Shown: positions 27,933 to 36,622 of the stretch, piece by piece
Numbering within the stretch: position 1 is the stretch's first letter
Layout of the letters: every line of letters begins with the position of its first letter
From: Planomonospora sp. ID67723
Lineage (GTDB): Bacteria > Actinomycetota > Actinomycetes > Streptosporangiales > Streptosporangiaceae
Direction of reading: 5' to 3'
Length of the DNA stretch: 64,000 bases
Assembly (NCBI RefSeq): GCF_015711605.1
Contig: NZ_JABTEZ010000002.1
Location: forward strand, 62,001-126,000
Made by a program: the position numbers and the translations under genes
The notes under the pieces: generated by a model
Told to the model about the DNA's origin: nothing
Database searches by the model: none
Seen by the model: only the letters and a program-made list of their open reading frames with translations

Positions 27933-30900
27933 CTACCTTCCTCTCGCCACGCGCGGGATCGTGGTGGCAGGGGCCGCCGGGGTGGCAGGGGCGGCCGGGC
28001 CGGACGCCGGGACCGCGGGCTGCTCGGCGCGGATCTGCTCGACCCTGGCGGCCATCTGCCGCACGGACGGGGCCTCGAAGAGCGTGCGCATCGGCAGCTT
28101 GACGCCGACCGCGGCCCGAGCCTGCGCGATCAGCTGGACCGCGATGAGCGAGTTGCCTCCGAGCTCGAAGAAGTCGTCGTCGGCACCCACGTCGGGCACG
28201 CCCAGGATCTCGCTCCACACCCGGGCCAGCGCCGCCTCCACCTCGCCTTCCGGTGCGACGAAGTCCTCGGTCCTGACCACCGGGGCCTGGGTCTCGAGGC
28301 TCTGGCGGGTCAGCCGCTCCCGCCGGGTGATCTCGGCGAGCGCGGTCGCGCTGATGACGACCTGCGGGCCGAGGTCGGCCGCGGCCAGCACGCGGAAGAA
28401 CGCCTCGGCGCCGTCCGCCGGGCGGATGCCGGTGTCGGAGCGCAGGTCCCCGGCGCTCAGCGACCCGGTCACCGCCGAGGCGTCGATGCGCCGCAGCACG
28501 AACTCCTCGATCTCCACGAGCACCGTGCCCGCCTGGTCCATCAGCGTCAGGTCGGCCGTGACGACCTCGGTGCCGCCGTCGCCCCTGCGCCGCAGGTGGC
28601 TGTAGAAGCGGTCCGGCAGCGCCGACCTGACCAGCAGCCGGCCGTAGCTCAGCGGCAGGTAGGCGCCGCCGCCGTTGCCCCGGCCGAAGGAGGTGGCCAC
28701 GTCGAGCAGCGCGGGGTGCAGGCCCCAGTCGCCGACCTCCGCCGCCACCTGCCCGGTCCCCTCGACGAAGGCGAGCTCCTCGCCCTCGGCCCGCCAGATC
28801 AGCTCGGGCGAGCGCCACCGCGGACCGAACGTCAGCACTCCGGCGTACTCGCCGTCCTGCACGATCTCCGGCGTCATCGCGGCCTTCAGCGCCGCCACGT
28901 CCACGGCCGCGACCGGCGCGGGCCGTACCCATGCCGCCGCGCCCTGGGTGTGCAGCCGATCGCCGGCGCGCACCTCGAAGGCCGAACCGTCGGTGAAGGC
29001 GACCACGAGCTCGGTCGTGGTGTCGTCCGGCACGGCCAGAGGCTCCAGGAAGACCACGTCGCGCAGCTCCACCGCATGGCCCTCGCCCGGCGCCGGGACG
29101 ACGGCCGCGAAGGCCGCCCTGGCGCATTCCAGCTGACCGGTCGCGGGCAGCACCGGCACCCCGCCGATGCGGTGCTCGTCCAGGACCCAGTGGGCGTCCG
29201 CGGCCAGCGGCCCCGACGCCCGGTCGTGGGTACGACTGCGCACGACCGGGTGGTCGACGGGCGTTCCCCCGGCGACGGCGGTGGGACCGGTGGCGGCGGC
29301 CATGCCCACCTCCAGCCACGCGCCCCAGTTGAGGCTCAGGACGCGGGTGCCGTGCCGGGCGCGGGCGAAGGCGTCCTGGAAGGCGTTCGCCGCGCAGTAG
29401 TCGACCTGGCCGAACCCGCCGCTGACGGCGGTGACCGACGAGCAGAGGGCGACGAAGTCCAGCCCGAGATCGCCGAAGACGTCGAACAGCACGGCGGTTC
29501 CGGCGACCTTGGGATCGAACACGGCCTGCGCGGCGGCCCGTTCCTTGATCTCGGCCATGCCGCCGCCGGGCAGGCCCGCGGCGTGCACGATGCCGTGCAG
29601 CCCGCCGTGGGAGGCCAGGATCTCCTCTCTGACCTCGCGCAACCGGGCGGGATCGGTGACGTCGGCGGCCAGGACCGTCACCTTGCCGCCCGCCTGCTCG
29701 ATCCGGGCGATCGTGCGCGCGGCCCTCGGCGTCACCGTGCCGCTGCGGCCGAGCAGCACCACGCGGGCCCGCAGCCGGGTGCCGAGGTGCTCGGCGAGGG
29801 TGAGGCCGATACCACCCAGGCCACCGGTGATCAGGTAGACGCCCTCCTCGCGCAGTCCGCCCTCGCCCTCGCCCAGCCGTACCGGCTGGAACTCGCGGAC
29901 CCAGCGGCGCCCGCCCCGCAGAGCCAGCACGTCGCCCGCCGGCTCCCTGCGCAGCTCGGCCAGGACGTTCGCGGCGGGGGTGCCGCCGGACTCGAGGTCG
30001 AGGTGGCGCACCCGGAGGCCGTCGACCTCCAGCGGCACGACCCGGGCGATGCCCGCCACGAGCGCGTACTCCGGCCGGGTCAGGTCGGCGCCGCCCAGGG
30101 GGTCCTCGGTGCCGGAGGTGAGCACGTCGATGTGGACCCCGTCGGCCCGCTGCTCGGCGGCCAGGGCCTGGACCAGGGAGAGCAGGCTGAAGAAGCCGTG
30201 CTCCTGCGCCTGGGCCGGGTCGCTGTCCAGAGCCCAGGCGTGCACGACGCGCGAGGGCAGGGAGTCGCCGAGCGCACCGATCAGGGCGTCGTAGTCGGCG
30301 CGCTCGCCGGGCCGTACGGTGAACCCGGCGGAGTAGTCCGCGCCGGGGCGGACCACGGTCACCTCGGTGCCCTGCGCCCGGAGCGCCGCCACCAGCTCCT
30401 CGCCGCGCTCTCCGCTGACGAAGGCGAGGCAGCGGGTGACCGGCTCGCCGAGCGGGGAGGGCGCGAGCTGCCGCCACACGGGGACCTCGAACCAGTCCTC
30501 CAGCGCCCGGGGGCCGGAGGGCTGCTGCGCCTTCGGCTTGGCCCCGGCCTCACCCGGCGGGATGAAGCGGTACTCCCGCTCGTAGGGGTAGCCCGGCAGC
30601 GGCACCCGGTGGCCCCGGCCGCCGTCCACGGTGATCGGCACCCCGGCGGACCACAGCCGGGCGGCGGAGCCGTACAGCACGTCCAGGTCTCCGGCGCTCT
30701 CGCCGGGGCCGGGCAGGCTGGTGAGCGGCGGCAGCACGTCCTTGGCGCCGCGCAGCTGCATGCGGGCGAGCTGGGCCAGCTGCTTGCCGGGCCCGCACTC
30801 CAGCATCACCCAGTCCTTCTCGGCCAGGAGCCGGGCCACGCAGTCGCCGAAGCGCACCGGACGGCGGATGTGCCCGGCCCAGTAGGCCGGGTCGGTGGCC

Positions 30901-33179
30901 TGTTCGGGGGTGATCCAGTCGCCGGTCACGTTGGACAGGAACGGCAGGGCGGGCGCCTGCCGCGGCACGGAGGCCACAAGGGACTCGAACTCCGCCAGGA
31001 CGGGCTCCATCATCGGCGAGTGGAAGGCGTGGGAGGTGCGCAGCCGGGTGGCCTTGACGCCCTTGCCGTCGAGCAGCTCGGCGAAGGCCGTGATCGCCTC
31101 GTCCGTCCCGGCCACCACGCAGGTGCCCGGGCCGTTCACCGTGGCCACGCTCACCCCGTCGACGAGCAGCTCGGCGATCTCCTGCTCGTCCTTCATCACC
31201 GCGAGCATCGAGCCGGCGGGCATCGACTGCATCAGCCGCCCGCGCGCCGCCACCAGCCGCAGTGCGTCGGGCAGGGTGAACACCCCGGCGAGCGTGGCGG
31301 CGGCGTACTCCCCGATGGAGTGGCCGATCATGCCTGAGGGCTGTGCGCCGAGCTCCTGCCAGAGCCTGGCCAGCGCGTACTCCACGGTGAACAGCGCGGG
31401 CTGGGTGAAGCGGGTCTCGCGCAGCTTGTCGTCGCCGCCCTCGGCGAACATCAGCTGCCTGATGTCCTCGCCCAGCTCGGCGCGGAGGAGCTCCGCGCAT
31501 TCGTCGACGGCGGCGGCGAAGAGCGGCTGGGCCGCGTAGAGCGCGGCGCCCATGCCCGCGTACTGCGCGCCCTGCCCGGAGAAGAGGAAGGCCACCTTGG
31601 GCGGCGTTCCGCCCGCGTTCCCGGCCGGGTGCCGCCTGCGGTCGGTCAGCGCGCTCACCGCGCCGGCCAGGTCGCCGGCCACGACGGCGACGCGGTGCCG
31701 GAGCTCCGGCCGGCCCACCCGCAGCGTGTGGGCCACGTCGGCGACGGAGAGCTCGGGGTGCTCGGTGAGGTGCTCGGCGAGCCGGGTGCGCATGGTGTCG
31801 AGCGCGCTCTCGGTGCGGGCCGAGAGCCGTAGCAGCTGCGGCCCCCGCGCGCTCGTGGCGGCGGCGGGCGGCGGCGCCTCCTGGAGGATCACGTGGGCGT
31901 TGGTGCCGCCGATGCCGAAGGAGCTCACCGCGGCCCGGCGCGGGCCGTCCTCCCACTTGGTGGGGGCGGAGACCACGTAGAAGGGGCTGGAGTCGAAGTC
32001 GATGGCCGGGTTGGGCCGCTCGAAGTTGATGCTGGGCGGGATCAGGCCGTGCTCCATGGCGAGCACCGCCTTGATCACGCCGACGACGCCGGAGGCCTGG
32101 CTGAGATGGCCGATGTTGGACTTCACCGAGCCGATGCCGCACCAGCCGCGATCGTCGGTGCTGCGCCGGTAGACCTCGCTCAGGGCGGCCACCTCGATGG
32201 GGTCGCCGAGGGCGGTGCCGGTGCCGTGCGCCTCGACGTAGCCGATGGTGCGCGGATCCACCCCGGCCACGCCGAGCGCCTCGGCGATCACCTCGGTCTG
32301 GCCCGCGTGGCTCGGCGCGGAGAAGCCGATCTTGTTGCTGCCGTCGTTGTTGATCGCGTTCCCCAGCACCACGGCCCGGATGTGGTCGCCGTCGGCCAGC
32401 GCGTCCTCCAGGCGCTTGACCACGAGCACGCCGACGCCGCTGCCCCAGATGGTGCCGTCCGCGCGGGCGTCGAACGGCCTGACGTGCCCGTCGGAGCTGG
32501 TGAAGCCGTCCATGGCCGGGTAGCCGGCGCCGTGCGGCAGCTCCACGCAGACCCCGCCGGCCAGCGCCATGTCGCACTCCCCGTTGCGCAGCGACTCGCA
32601 GGCCAGGTGCAGGGCGACCAGGGAGGAGGAGCAGGCGGTGGTGACGGTCATGGCCGGTCCGCGCAGGTTGAGCCGGTAGGAGACCGTGGTGGCGACGTAG
32701 TCGATGTTGTTGCCGATCGACATGCCGAGCTTGACCGCGTCGCTGTCCAGATCGGGGTTGGTCTGCAGGTTGAGCCACTGGTACTGGCTGGGCCCGGATC
32801 CGCCGTAGACGCCGATGGAGCCCTCGTAGGCGGCAGGGTCGTAGCCGGCGTCCTGCAGCGCGGCGTGCGACTGCTCCAGGAAGACCCGCTGCTGCGGGTC
32901 GGCCAGCTCCGCCTCGCGCGCGCTCATGCCGAACAGGCGGTTGTCGAAGCCCTCCATGTCGATCATGACCGGCGCGGCCTTGACGAAGGAGGGGCGGGCC
33001 AGCTCCTCCGGAGTCGCCCCCCAGGCGAGCTGCTCCTCGTCGGTGAAGAAGGTCACCGACTCCACCCCGTCGACCAGGTTGCGCCAGAACCGGTCGAGGT
33101 CGTTCGCGCCCGGCACGCGGGCGCTCATGCCGATGATGGCGATGGGCTCGGCGCCCGAGTCGTTGGACAACTCTGTCAC
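27933..33179 (-). CDS. Type I polyketide synthase, KS-AT-KR-DH-ACP
   Basis: This is a 1748-residue single module. KS (about 10-430): active Cys near 182 in TACSSSL, EAHGTGT and KSNIGH all intact. AT (about 525-820): GHSIGEY near 618 and HAFH near 716, the malonyl-CoA signature. KR: GGLGGIG near 1119 and catalytic YCAAN near 1259. DH: HRIGGVPVLP near 1334 and HPALLD near 1492. ACP: GGNSL near 1674. KR lies before DH, the reverse of the normal cis-AT order. One round would add a two-carbon unit and reduce it to an enoyl group. GTG start overlaps the NRPS stop (GTGA). There is no thioesterase domain. Confidence 0.93.
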   Translation of the reverse strand: MTELSNDSGAEPIAIIGMSARVPGANDLDRFWRNLVDGVESVTFFTDEEQLAWGATPEELARPSFVKAAPVMIDMEGFDNRLFGMSAREAELADPQQRVFLEQSHAALQDAGYDPAAYEGSIGVYGGSGPSQYQWLNLQTNPDLDSDAVKLGMSIGNNIDYVATTVSYRLNLRGPAMTVTTACSSSLVALHLACESLRNGECDMALAGGVCVELPHGAGYPAMDGFTSSDGHVRPFDARADGTIWGSGVGVLVVKRLEDALADGDHIRAVVLGNAINNDGSNKIGFSAPSHAGQTEVIAEALGVAGVDPRTIGYVEAHGTGTALGDPIEVAALSEVYRRSTDDRGWCGIGSVKSNIGHLSQASGVVGVIKAVLAMEHGLIPPSINFERPNPAIDFDSSPFYVVSAPTKWEDGPRRAAVSSFGIGGTNAHVILQEAPPPAAATSARGPQLLRLSARTESALDTMRTRLAEHLTEHPELSVADVAHTLRVGRPELRHRVAVVAGDLAGAVSALTDRRRHPAGNAGGTPPKVAFLFSGQGAQYAGMGAALYAAQPLFAAAVDECAELLRAELGEDIRQLMFAEGGDDKLRETRFTQPALFTVEYALARLWQELGAQPSGMIGHSIGEYAAATLAGVFTLPDALRLVAARGRLMQSMPAGSMLAVMKDEQEIAELLVDGVSVATVNGPGTCVVAGTDEAITAFAELLDGKGVKATRLRTSHAFHSPMMEPVLAEFESLVASVPRQAPALPFLSNVTGDWITPEQATDPAYWAGHIRRPVRFGDCVARLLAEKDWVMLECGPGKQLAQLARMQLRGAKDVLPPLTSLPGPGESAGDLDVLYGSAARLWSAGVPITVDGGRGHRVPLPGYPYEREYRFIPPGEAGAKPKAQQPSGPRALEDWFEVPVWRQLAPSPLGEPVTRCLAFVSGERGEELVAALRAQGTEVTVVRPGADYSAGFTVRPGERADYDALIGALGDSLPSRVVHAWALDSDPAQAQEHGFFSLLSLVQALAAEQRADGVHIDVLTSGTEDPLGGADLTRPEYALVAGIARVVPLEVDGLRVRHLDLESGGTPAANVLAELRREPAGDVLALRGGRRWVREFQPVRLGEGEGGLREEGVYLITGGLGGIGLTLAEHLGTRLRARVVLLGRSGTVTPRAARTIARIEQAGGKVTVLAADVTDPARLREVREEILASHGGLHGIVHAAGLPGGGMAEIKERAAAQAVFDPKVAGTAVLFDVFGDLGLDFVALCSSVTAVSGGFGQVDYCAANAFQDAFARARHGTRVLSLNWGAWLEVGMAAATGPTAVAGGTPVDHPVVRSRTHDRASGPLAADAHWVLDEHRIGGVPVLPATGQLECARAAFAAVVPAPGEGHAVELRDVVFLEPLAVPDDTTTELVVAFTDGSAFEVRAGDRLHTQGAAAWVRPAPVAAVDVAALKAAMTPEIVQDGEYAGVLTFGPRWRSPELIWRAEGEELAFVEGTGQVAAEVGDWGLHPALLDVATSFGRGNGGGAYLPLSYGRLLVRSALPDRFYSHLRRRGDGGTEVVTADLTLMDQAGTVLVEIEEFVLRRIDASAVTGSLSAGDLRSDTGIRPADGAEAFFRVLAAADLGPQVVISATALAEITRRERLTRQSLETQAPVVRTEDFVAPEGEVEAALARVWSEILGVPDVGADDDFFELGGNSLIAVQLIAQARAAVGVKLPMRTLFEAPSVRQMAARVEQIRAEQPAVPASGPAAPATPAAPATTIPRVARGR

Positions 33180-36100
33180 TGTCTCCTCCTGCGCTTGTCC
33201 CGCTGCTGGCGGCGTGTGTCGGCACGCCGGTCGGCGCGGCTCAGTTCCGGATTCGCGGCATCACCGTCGAGGTGGGCGGCCAGCGCGCGTACGGTCGGGT
33301 AGCGGAACATGTCCACGGCCGTCACCTGGCGCCCGGTCAGGGCGGTCAGCCGGTCGCGGACCACGACGACGGCCATGGAGGTGCCGCCGACGTCGAAGAA
33401 GTTGTCGGTCGCGAGCACGTCGGCCCGGCCGAGCACGTCCCGCCAGATCCCGGCGAGCAGCCGCTCGGTGTCGGTGGCGGGGGCCGCGCGGAGCCCGGAT
33501 TCCGGTCGTACGGCCTGCACCGGCTCGTCCGTCACGCCGTGCGCGAGCGTGGTGGCATGTCTCAGCTCGAAGCCGGCCGCGGGGGCGTCCGGGTCGGCCA
33601 CGGCCTGGTCGAGCAGGTCGGTGAAAGACCGGAGCAGCAGCTCGATGCGCTCGGCGGTGTAGAGGTCGGTGTTGTAGACGAGGTCGACCGCGTACCTCCC
33701 GTCCCGCTCGACGACGTAGACCGTCAGATCGAACGGGGAACCCGCGGGCGCGGGCACGATGCCGGTGGAGCTCAGCCCCTTCAGCTCCAGCCGCGGCTCC
33801 GGGAAGTTGAAGACGTTGAAGAGCACCTGCACCAGCGGCGCCCGGCCGGGGTCGCGGCGTATCGCCAGTGCTCCGACGATGTCCTCGATGGCGGCGCCGG
33901 GCCTGGCCATCGCGTCGATCATCGCATCGGCGCAGCCGCGCACCCGCTCCGCGAAGGAGGCCTCCCCGGCCGAGCGCAGGCGGAGCGGCACGATGTCCAC
34001 GAAGAAGCCGATCAGGTCCTGGAAGGCCTCGTGCCTGCGGTCCGCCGCGGGGGTGCCGACCACGATGTCGTCACGGCCGGTGACACGCCGGACCAGCTCG
34101 GCGAAGGCGGCCAGCCACACGCTCGGCGCGGTGGTGCCCAGCCGTACGGCCAGCTCGCGGATGCCCGCTGTGGTCTCGGCGGTCAGCGCGGCGGTGGCCA
34201 GGGCGCCGGCATGGCTCTGCACGGCCGGCCGCGGGCGGTCCCTGGGGAGGTCGAGCGTCGTGGGGGCGTCGGCCAGCGAGCGGGTCCACCAGGCCAGGTC
34301 CTCCCCGGCCCGCCTGCCGTCCCGCGCCGCTCGCCAGGCGGCGTAGTCGGCGAAGGTCACCCCCGGCTCGTCCAGGACCTCGCCGGCGTAGGCGCGGGCC
34401 AGGTCGTCGAAGAACGGGCCCTCCGACCAGCCGTCGAAGACGGCGTGGTGGAAGGTCACCGACAGCACGTGGTCGTCCGGGCCCAGCCGGAGCAGCCTGG
34501 CCTGCCAGAGCGGGCCGCGGGCCAGGTCGAAGTGCCGGGCGCCGGCCCGGTCCAGCCAGGCGCGGACCCCATCCGGCAGGTCGTCCGGCCCAGTGCCGGG
34601 GTGACTGCCGGGGTGACTGCCGGGGTGACTGCCGGGGTGACTGCCCGGCCCGTCCGGCGCGCCGTCCAGTGCCTCGACCGCTATCCGCACAGGTTCGGGC
34701 GCGGACACCTCCACGCGGGGCACACCACCGTCGTCGGGCACCCGCCAGCGGAGCACCTCGTGCCGCTCGGCCACCGCGTTCAGCGCCCGCTCCAGCGCCA
34801 TCACGTCGAGCGGGCCGCGCAGGCGCTCGGCGAGCGCGATGTTGTAGGCGACGTTGCCGGGGAAGAGCTGCTCCAGGAACCACAACCGACGCTGCGCCGC
34901 GGTCAGCGCGGGCGGGCTGCCGGAGGGCGGTTCCCCGGCCGCGGGAGGTGCGGCCTCCACCAGCGCCGCCAGCGCGCCGAGGGTGCGCGCGGCGTAGACG
35001 TCCTCCACCGCCACCTCACGCCCCAGTGCCCCGCGAAGGCCGCTGACCAGGCGCATGGCGCTGATGGAATGCCCGCCGGAGGCGAAGAAGTCGTCCTCCG
35101 GCCCCGGGGCGCGGCCGAGCACTCCGGCCCAGACCTCGGCCACGGCGCGCTCGGTCGGCGATTTCGGCGGCCCACCCGGGACCGGCGCATCAGGCACCAA
35201 CGCATGCAGCGCCCGGACGTCGACCTTGCCCGACGGGGACATCGGCAGGCTGGGCAGGATCAGCACCTCGGCGGGGACCATCACTTCGGGCAGCCGCTCC
35301 GCGCAGTGCTCTCGCAGCAGGTCCGGGCTCACGCCGTCCGCGGTGCAGAAGGCCACGAGCCGGACACCCGCCGGACCCTCGACCGCCTCCACCACGGCGT
35401 GCCCGACCTGCGGGTGCCCGCGCAGCACGGTCTCCGCCTCGCCGGCCTCCACCCGCTGCCCGCGGATCTTGACCTGCCGATCGGTCCTGCCCAGGAACAT
35501 CAGGTTCCCGTCCGGCTGCAGCAGCACGAGGTCGCCGGTCCGGTAGAGCCGTTCGCCGTCGCCGCCGAACGGGTCGGGCACGAAGCGTTCGGCTGTCAGA
35601 CCGGGTCGCCCCAGATATCCGCGGGCCAGCCCGACCCCGCCGACCAGGAGCTCGCCCGGCACGCCCGCCGGAACCTCACGCAGTTCCTCGTCCACGACGT
35701 GTACGCGGTGCCCGTGCTGGACGGTGCCGATCGGCAGCGGCCGGTCCCAGCTTCCGGCGGCCTCGAAGACGGTGATCGCCACCGTTGTCTCGGTCGGACC
35801 GTAGTAGTTGAGAAACCGGCGGCCCGCCCAGCGCTCCACCTGCTCAGGGCCGGGGGCCTCGGAACCGGTGGACAGCACCCGCCACTCGGGCAGGTGGGCC
35901 GGATCCAGCACCGGCAGCAGGGAGACCGGCAGGTCACCGGAGGTGACGCGGTGCTCCAGGCAGAAACGCTGGAGCCGCACGGGGTCACGCCGGTCGTCCT
36001 CGCCGGCCAGCATCAGCGTGGCCCCGGCGGCCAGGTGCACGAACAGGTCGTGCACCGACACGTCGAACCCCAGCGAGGCGAAGGCGAGGCCGCGCGTGTC

Positions 36101-36622
36101 CTCGTCGACGCCCAGCAGCTCGATGTTCCTGAGCGTGTAGGCGCAGGCGCTGCGATGGCTGACCACCACGCCCCTGGGCGTGCCGGTGGATCCCGAGGTG
36201 TGCAGCACATAGGCCGCGTTGCCGGGCAGGGCCGGACACCGTCCGGGCGCGGCGGACGGGCCCTCCACCGGGACGGTTCGCACCCCGTCGAACAACTCCG
36301 CGGTGGACTCGTCGACCACGATCAGGCGGAGCCCCGCGTTCCGGATGATCTGCTCCCTGCGCGCGGCGGGGCCGTCGGGATCGAGCGGCACGTACGCGCC
36401 TCCGGCCAGGAGCACGCCGAGCACCCCGGTGACCATGCTCGGCCGGCGCCGCAGGCAGACTCCCACCAGTTGCTCCGGTCCCACGTCCGACAGCCGCGCG
36501 GCCAGGCCGCCCGCCCGTCCGGCCAGCTCGCCGTACGTGAGCACCTCCTGCCACTGCCGCACGGCGGGCGCCTGCGGGCGGCGCTCGGCCTGGGCCAGCA
36601 CCAGATCGGGCAGCGTCGTCAT
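33176..36622 (-). CDS. Nonribosomal peptide synthetase, A-PCP-C-PCP
   Basis: The 1148-residue product starts with an adenylation domain (about 1-480; A3 TSGSTGTPRG, A5 YYGPTETT, A8 KIRGQRVEAGEAE). First carrier: GGHSIS near 516. Condensation domain (about 570-1000): RRLWFLEQLFPGN and the catalytic HHAVFDG near 724. Second carrier: GGTSMAV near 1079. Hand-read pocket residues are about D-V-H-S-L-T-Y-V-A, not a code I recognise. A (PGSH)4 repeat near 660-675 inside the condensation domain comes from a 12-bp DNA repeat. The C-terminus is strongly basic (RRQQRDKRRRRQ), a possible docking tail. It overlaps both neighbours by 4 bp. The intact HHxxxDG suggests amide formation. Confidence 0.94.
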   Translation of the reverse strand: MTTLPDLVLAQAERRPQAPAVRQWQEVLTYGELAGRAGGLAARLSDVGPEQLVGVCLRRRPSMVTGVLGVLLAGGAYVPLDPDGPAARREQIIRNAGLRLIVVDESTAELFDGVRTVPVEGPSAAPGRCPALPGNAAYVLHTSGSTGTPRGVVVSHRSACAYTLRNIELLGVDEDTRGLAFASLGFDVSVHDLFVHLAAGATLMLAGEDDRRDPVRLQRFCLEHRVTSGDLPVSLLPVLDPAHLPEWRVLSTGSEAPGPEQVERWAGRRFLNYYGPTETTVAITVFEAAGSWDRPLPIGTVQHGHRVHVVDEELREVPAGVPGELLVGGVGLARGYLGRPGLTAERFVPDPFGGDGERLYRTGDLVLLQPDGNLMFLGRTDRQVKIRGQRVEAGEAETVLRGHPQVGHAVVEAVEGPAGVRLVAFCTADGVSPDLLREHCAERLPEVMVPAEVLILPSLPMSPSGKVDVRALHALVPDAPVPGGPPKSPTERAVAEVWAGVLGRAPGPEDDFFASGGHSISAMRLVSGLRGALGREVAVEDVYAARTLGALAALVEAAPPAAGEPPSGSPPALTAAQRRLWFLEQLFPGNVAYNIALAERLRGPLDVMALERALNAVAERHEVLRWRVPDDGGVPRVEVSAPEPVRIAVEALDGAPDGPGSHPGSHPGSHPGSHPGTGPDDLPDGVRAWLDRAGARHFDLARGPLWQARLLRLGPDDHVLSVTFHHAVFDGWSEGPFFDDLARAYAGEVLDEPGVTFADYAAWRAARDGRRAGEDLAWWTRSLADAPTTLDLPRDRPRPAVQSHAGALATAALTAETTAGIRELAVRLGTTAPSVWLAAFAELVRRVTGRDDIVVGTPAADRRHEAFQDLIGFFVDIVPLRLRSAGEASFAERVRGCADAMIDAMARPGAAIEDIVGALAIRRDPGRAPLVQVLFNVFNFPEPRLELKGLSSTGIVPAPAGSPFDLTVYVVERDGRYAVDLVYNTDLYTAERIELLLRSFTDLLDQAVADPDAPAAGFELRHATTLAHGVTDEPVQAVRPESGLRAAPATDTERLLAGIWRDVLGRADVLATDNFFDVGGTSMAVVVVRDRLTALTGRQVTAVDMFRYPTVRALAAHLDGDAANPELSRADRRADTRRQQRDKRRRRQ
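34595..34642. repeat. 12-bp tandem repeat, four copies, in NRPS gene
   Basis: Four exact copies of GCCGGGGTGACT lie in frame within the condensation-domain coding region and encode Pro-Gly-Ser-His repeats. The copies are identical in DNA, so the expansion is recent. Confidence 0.9.
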
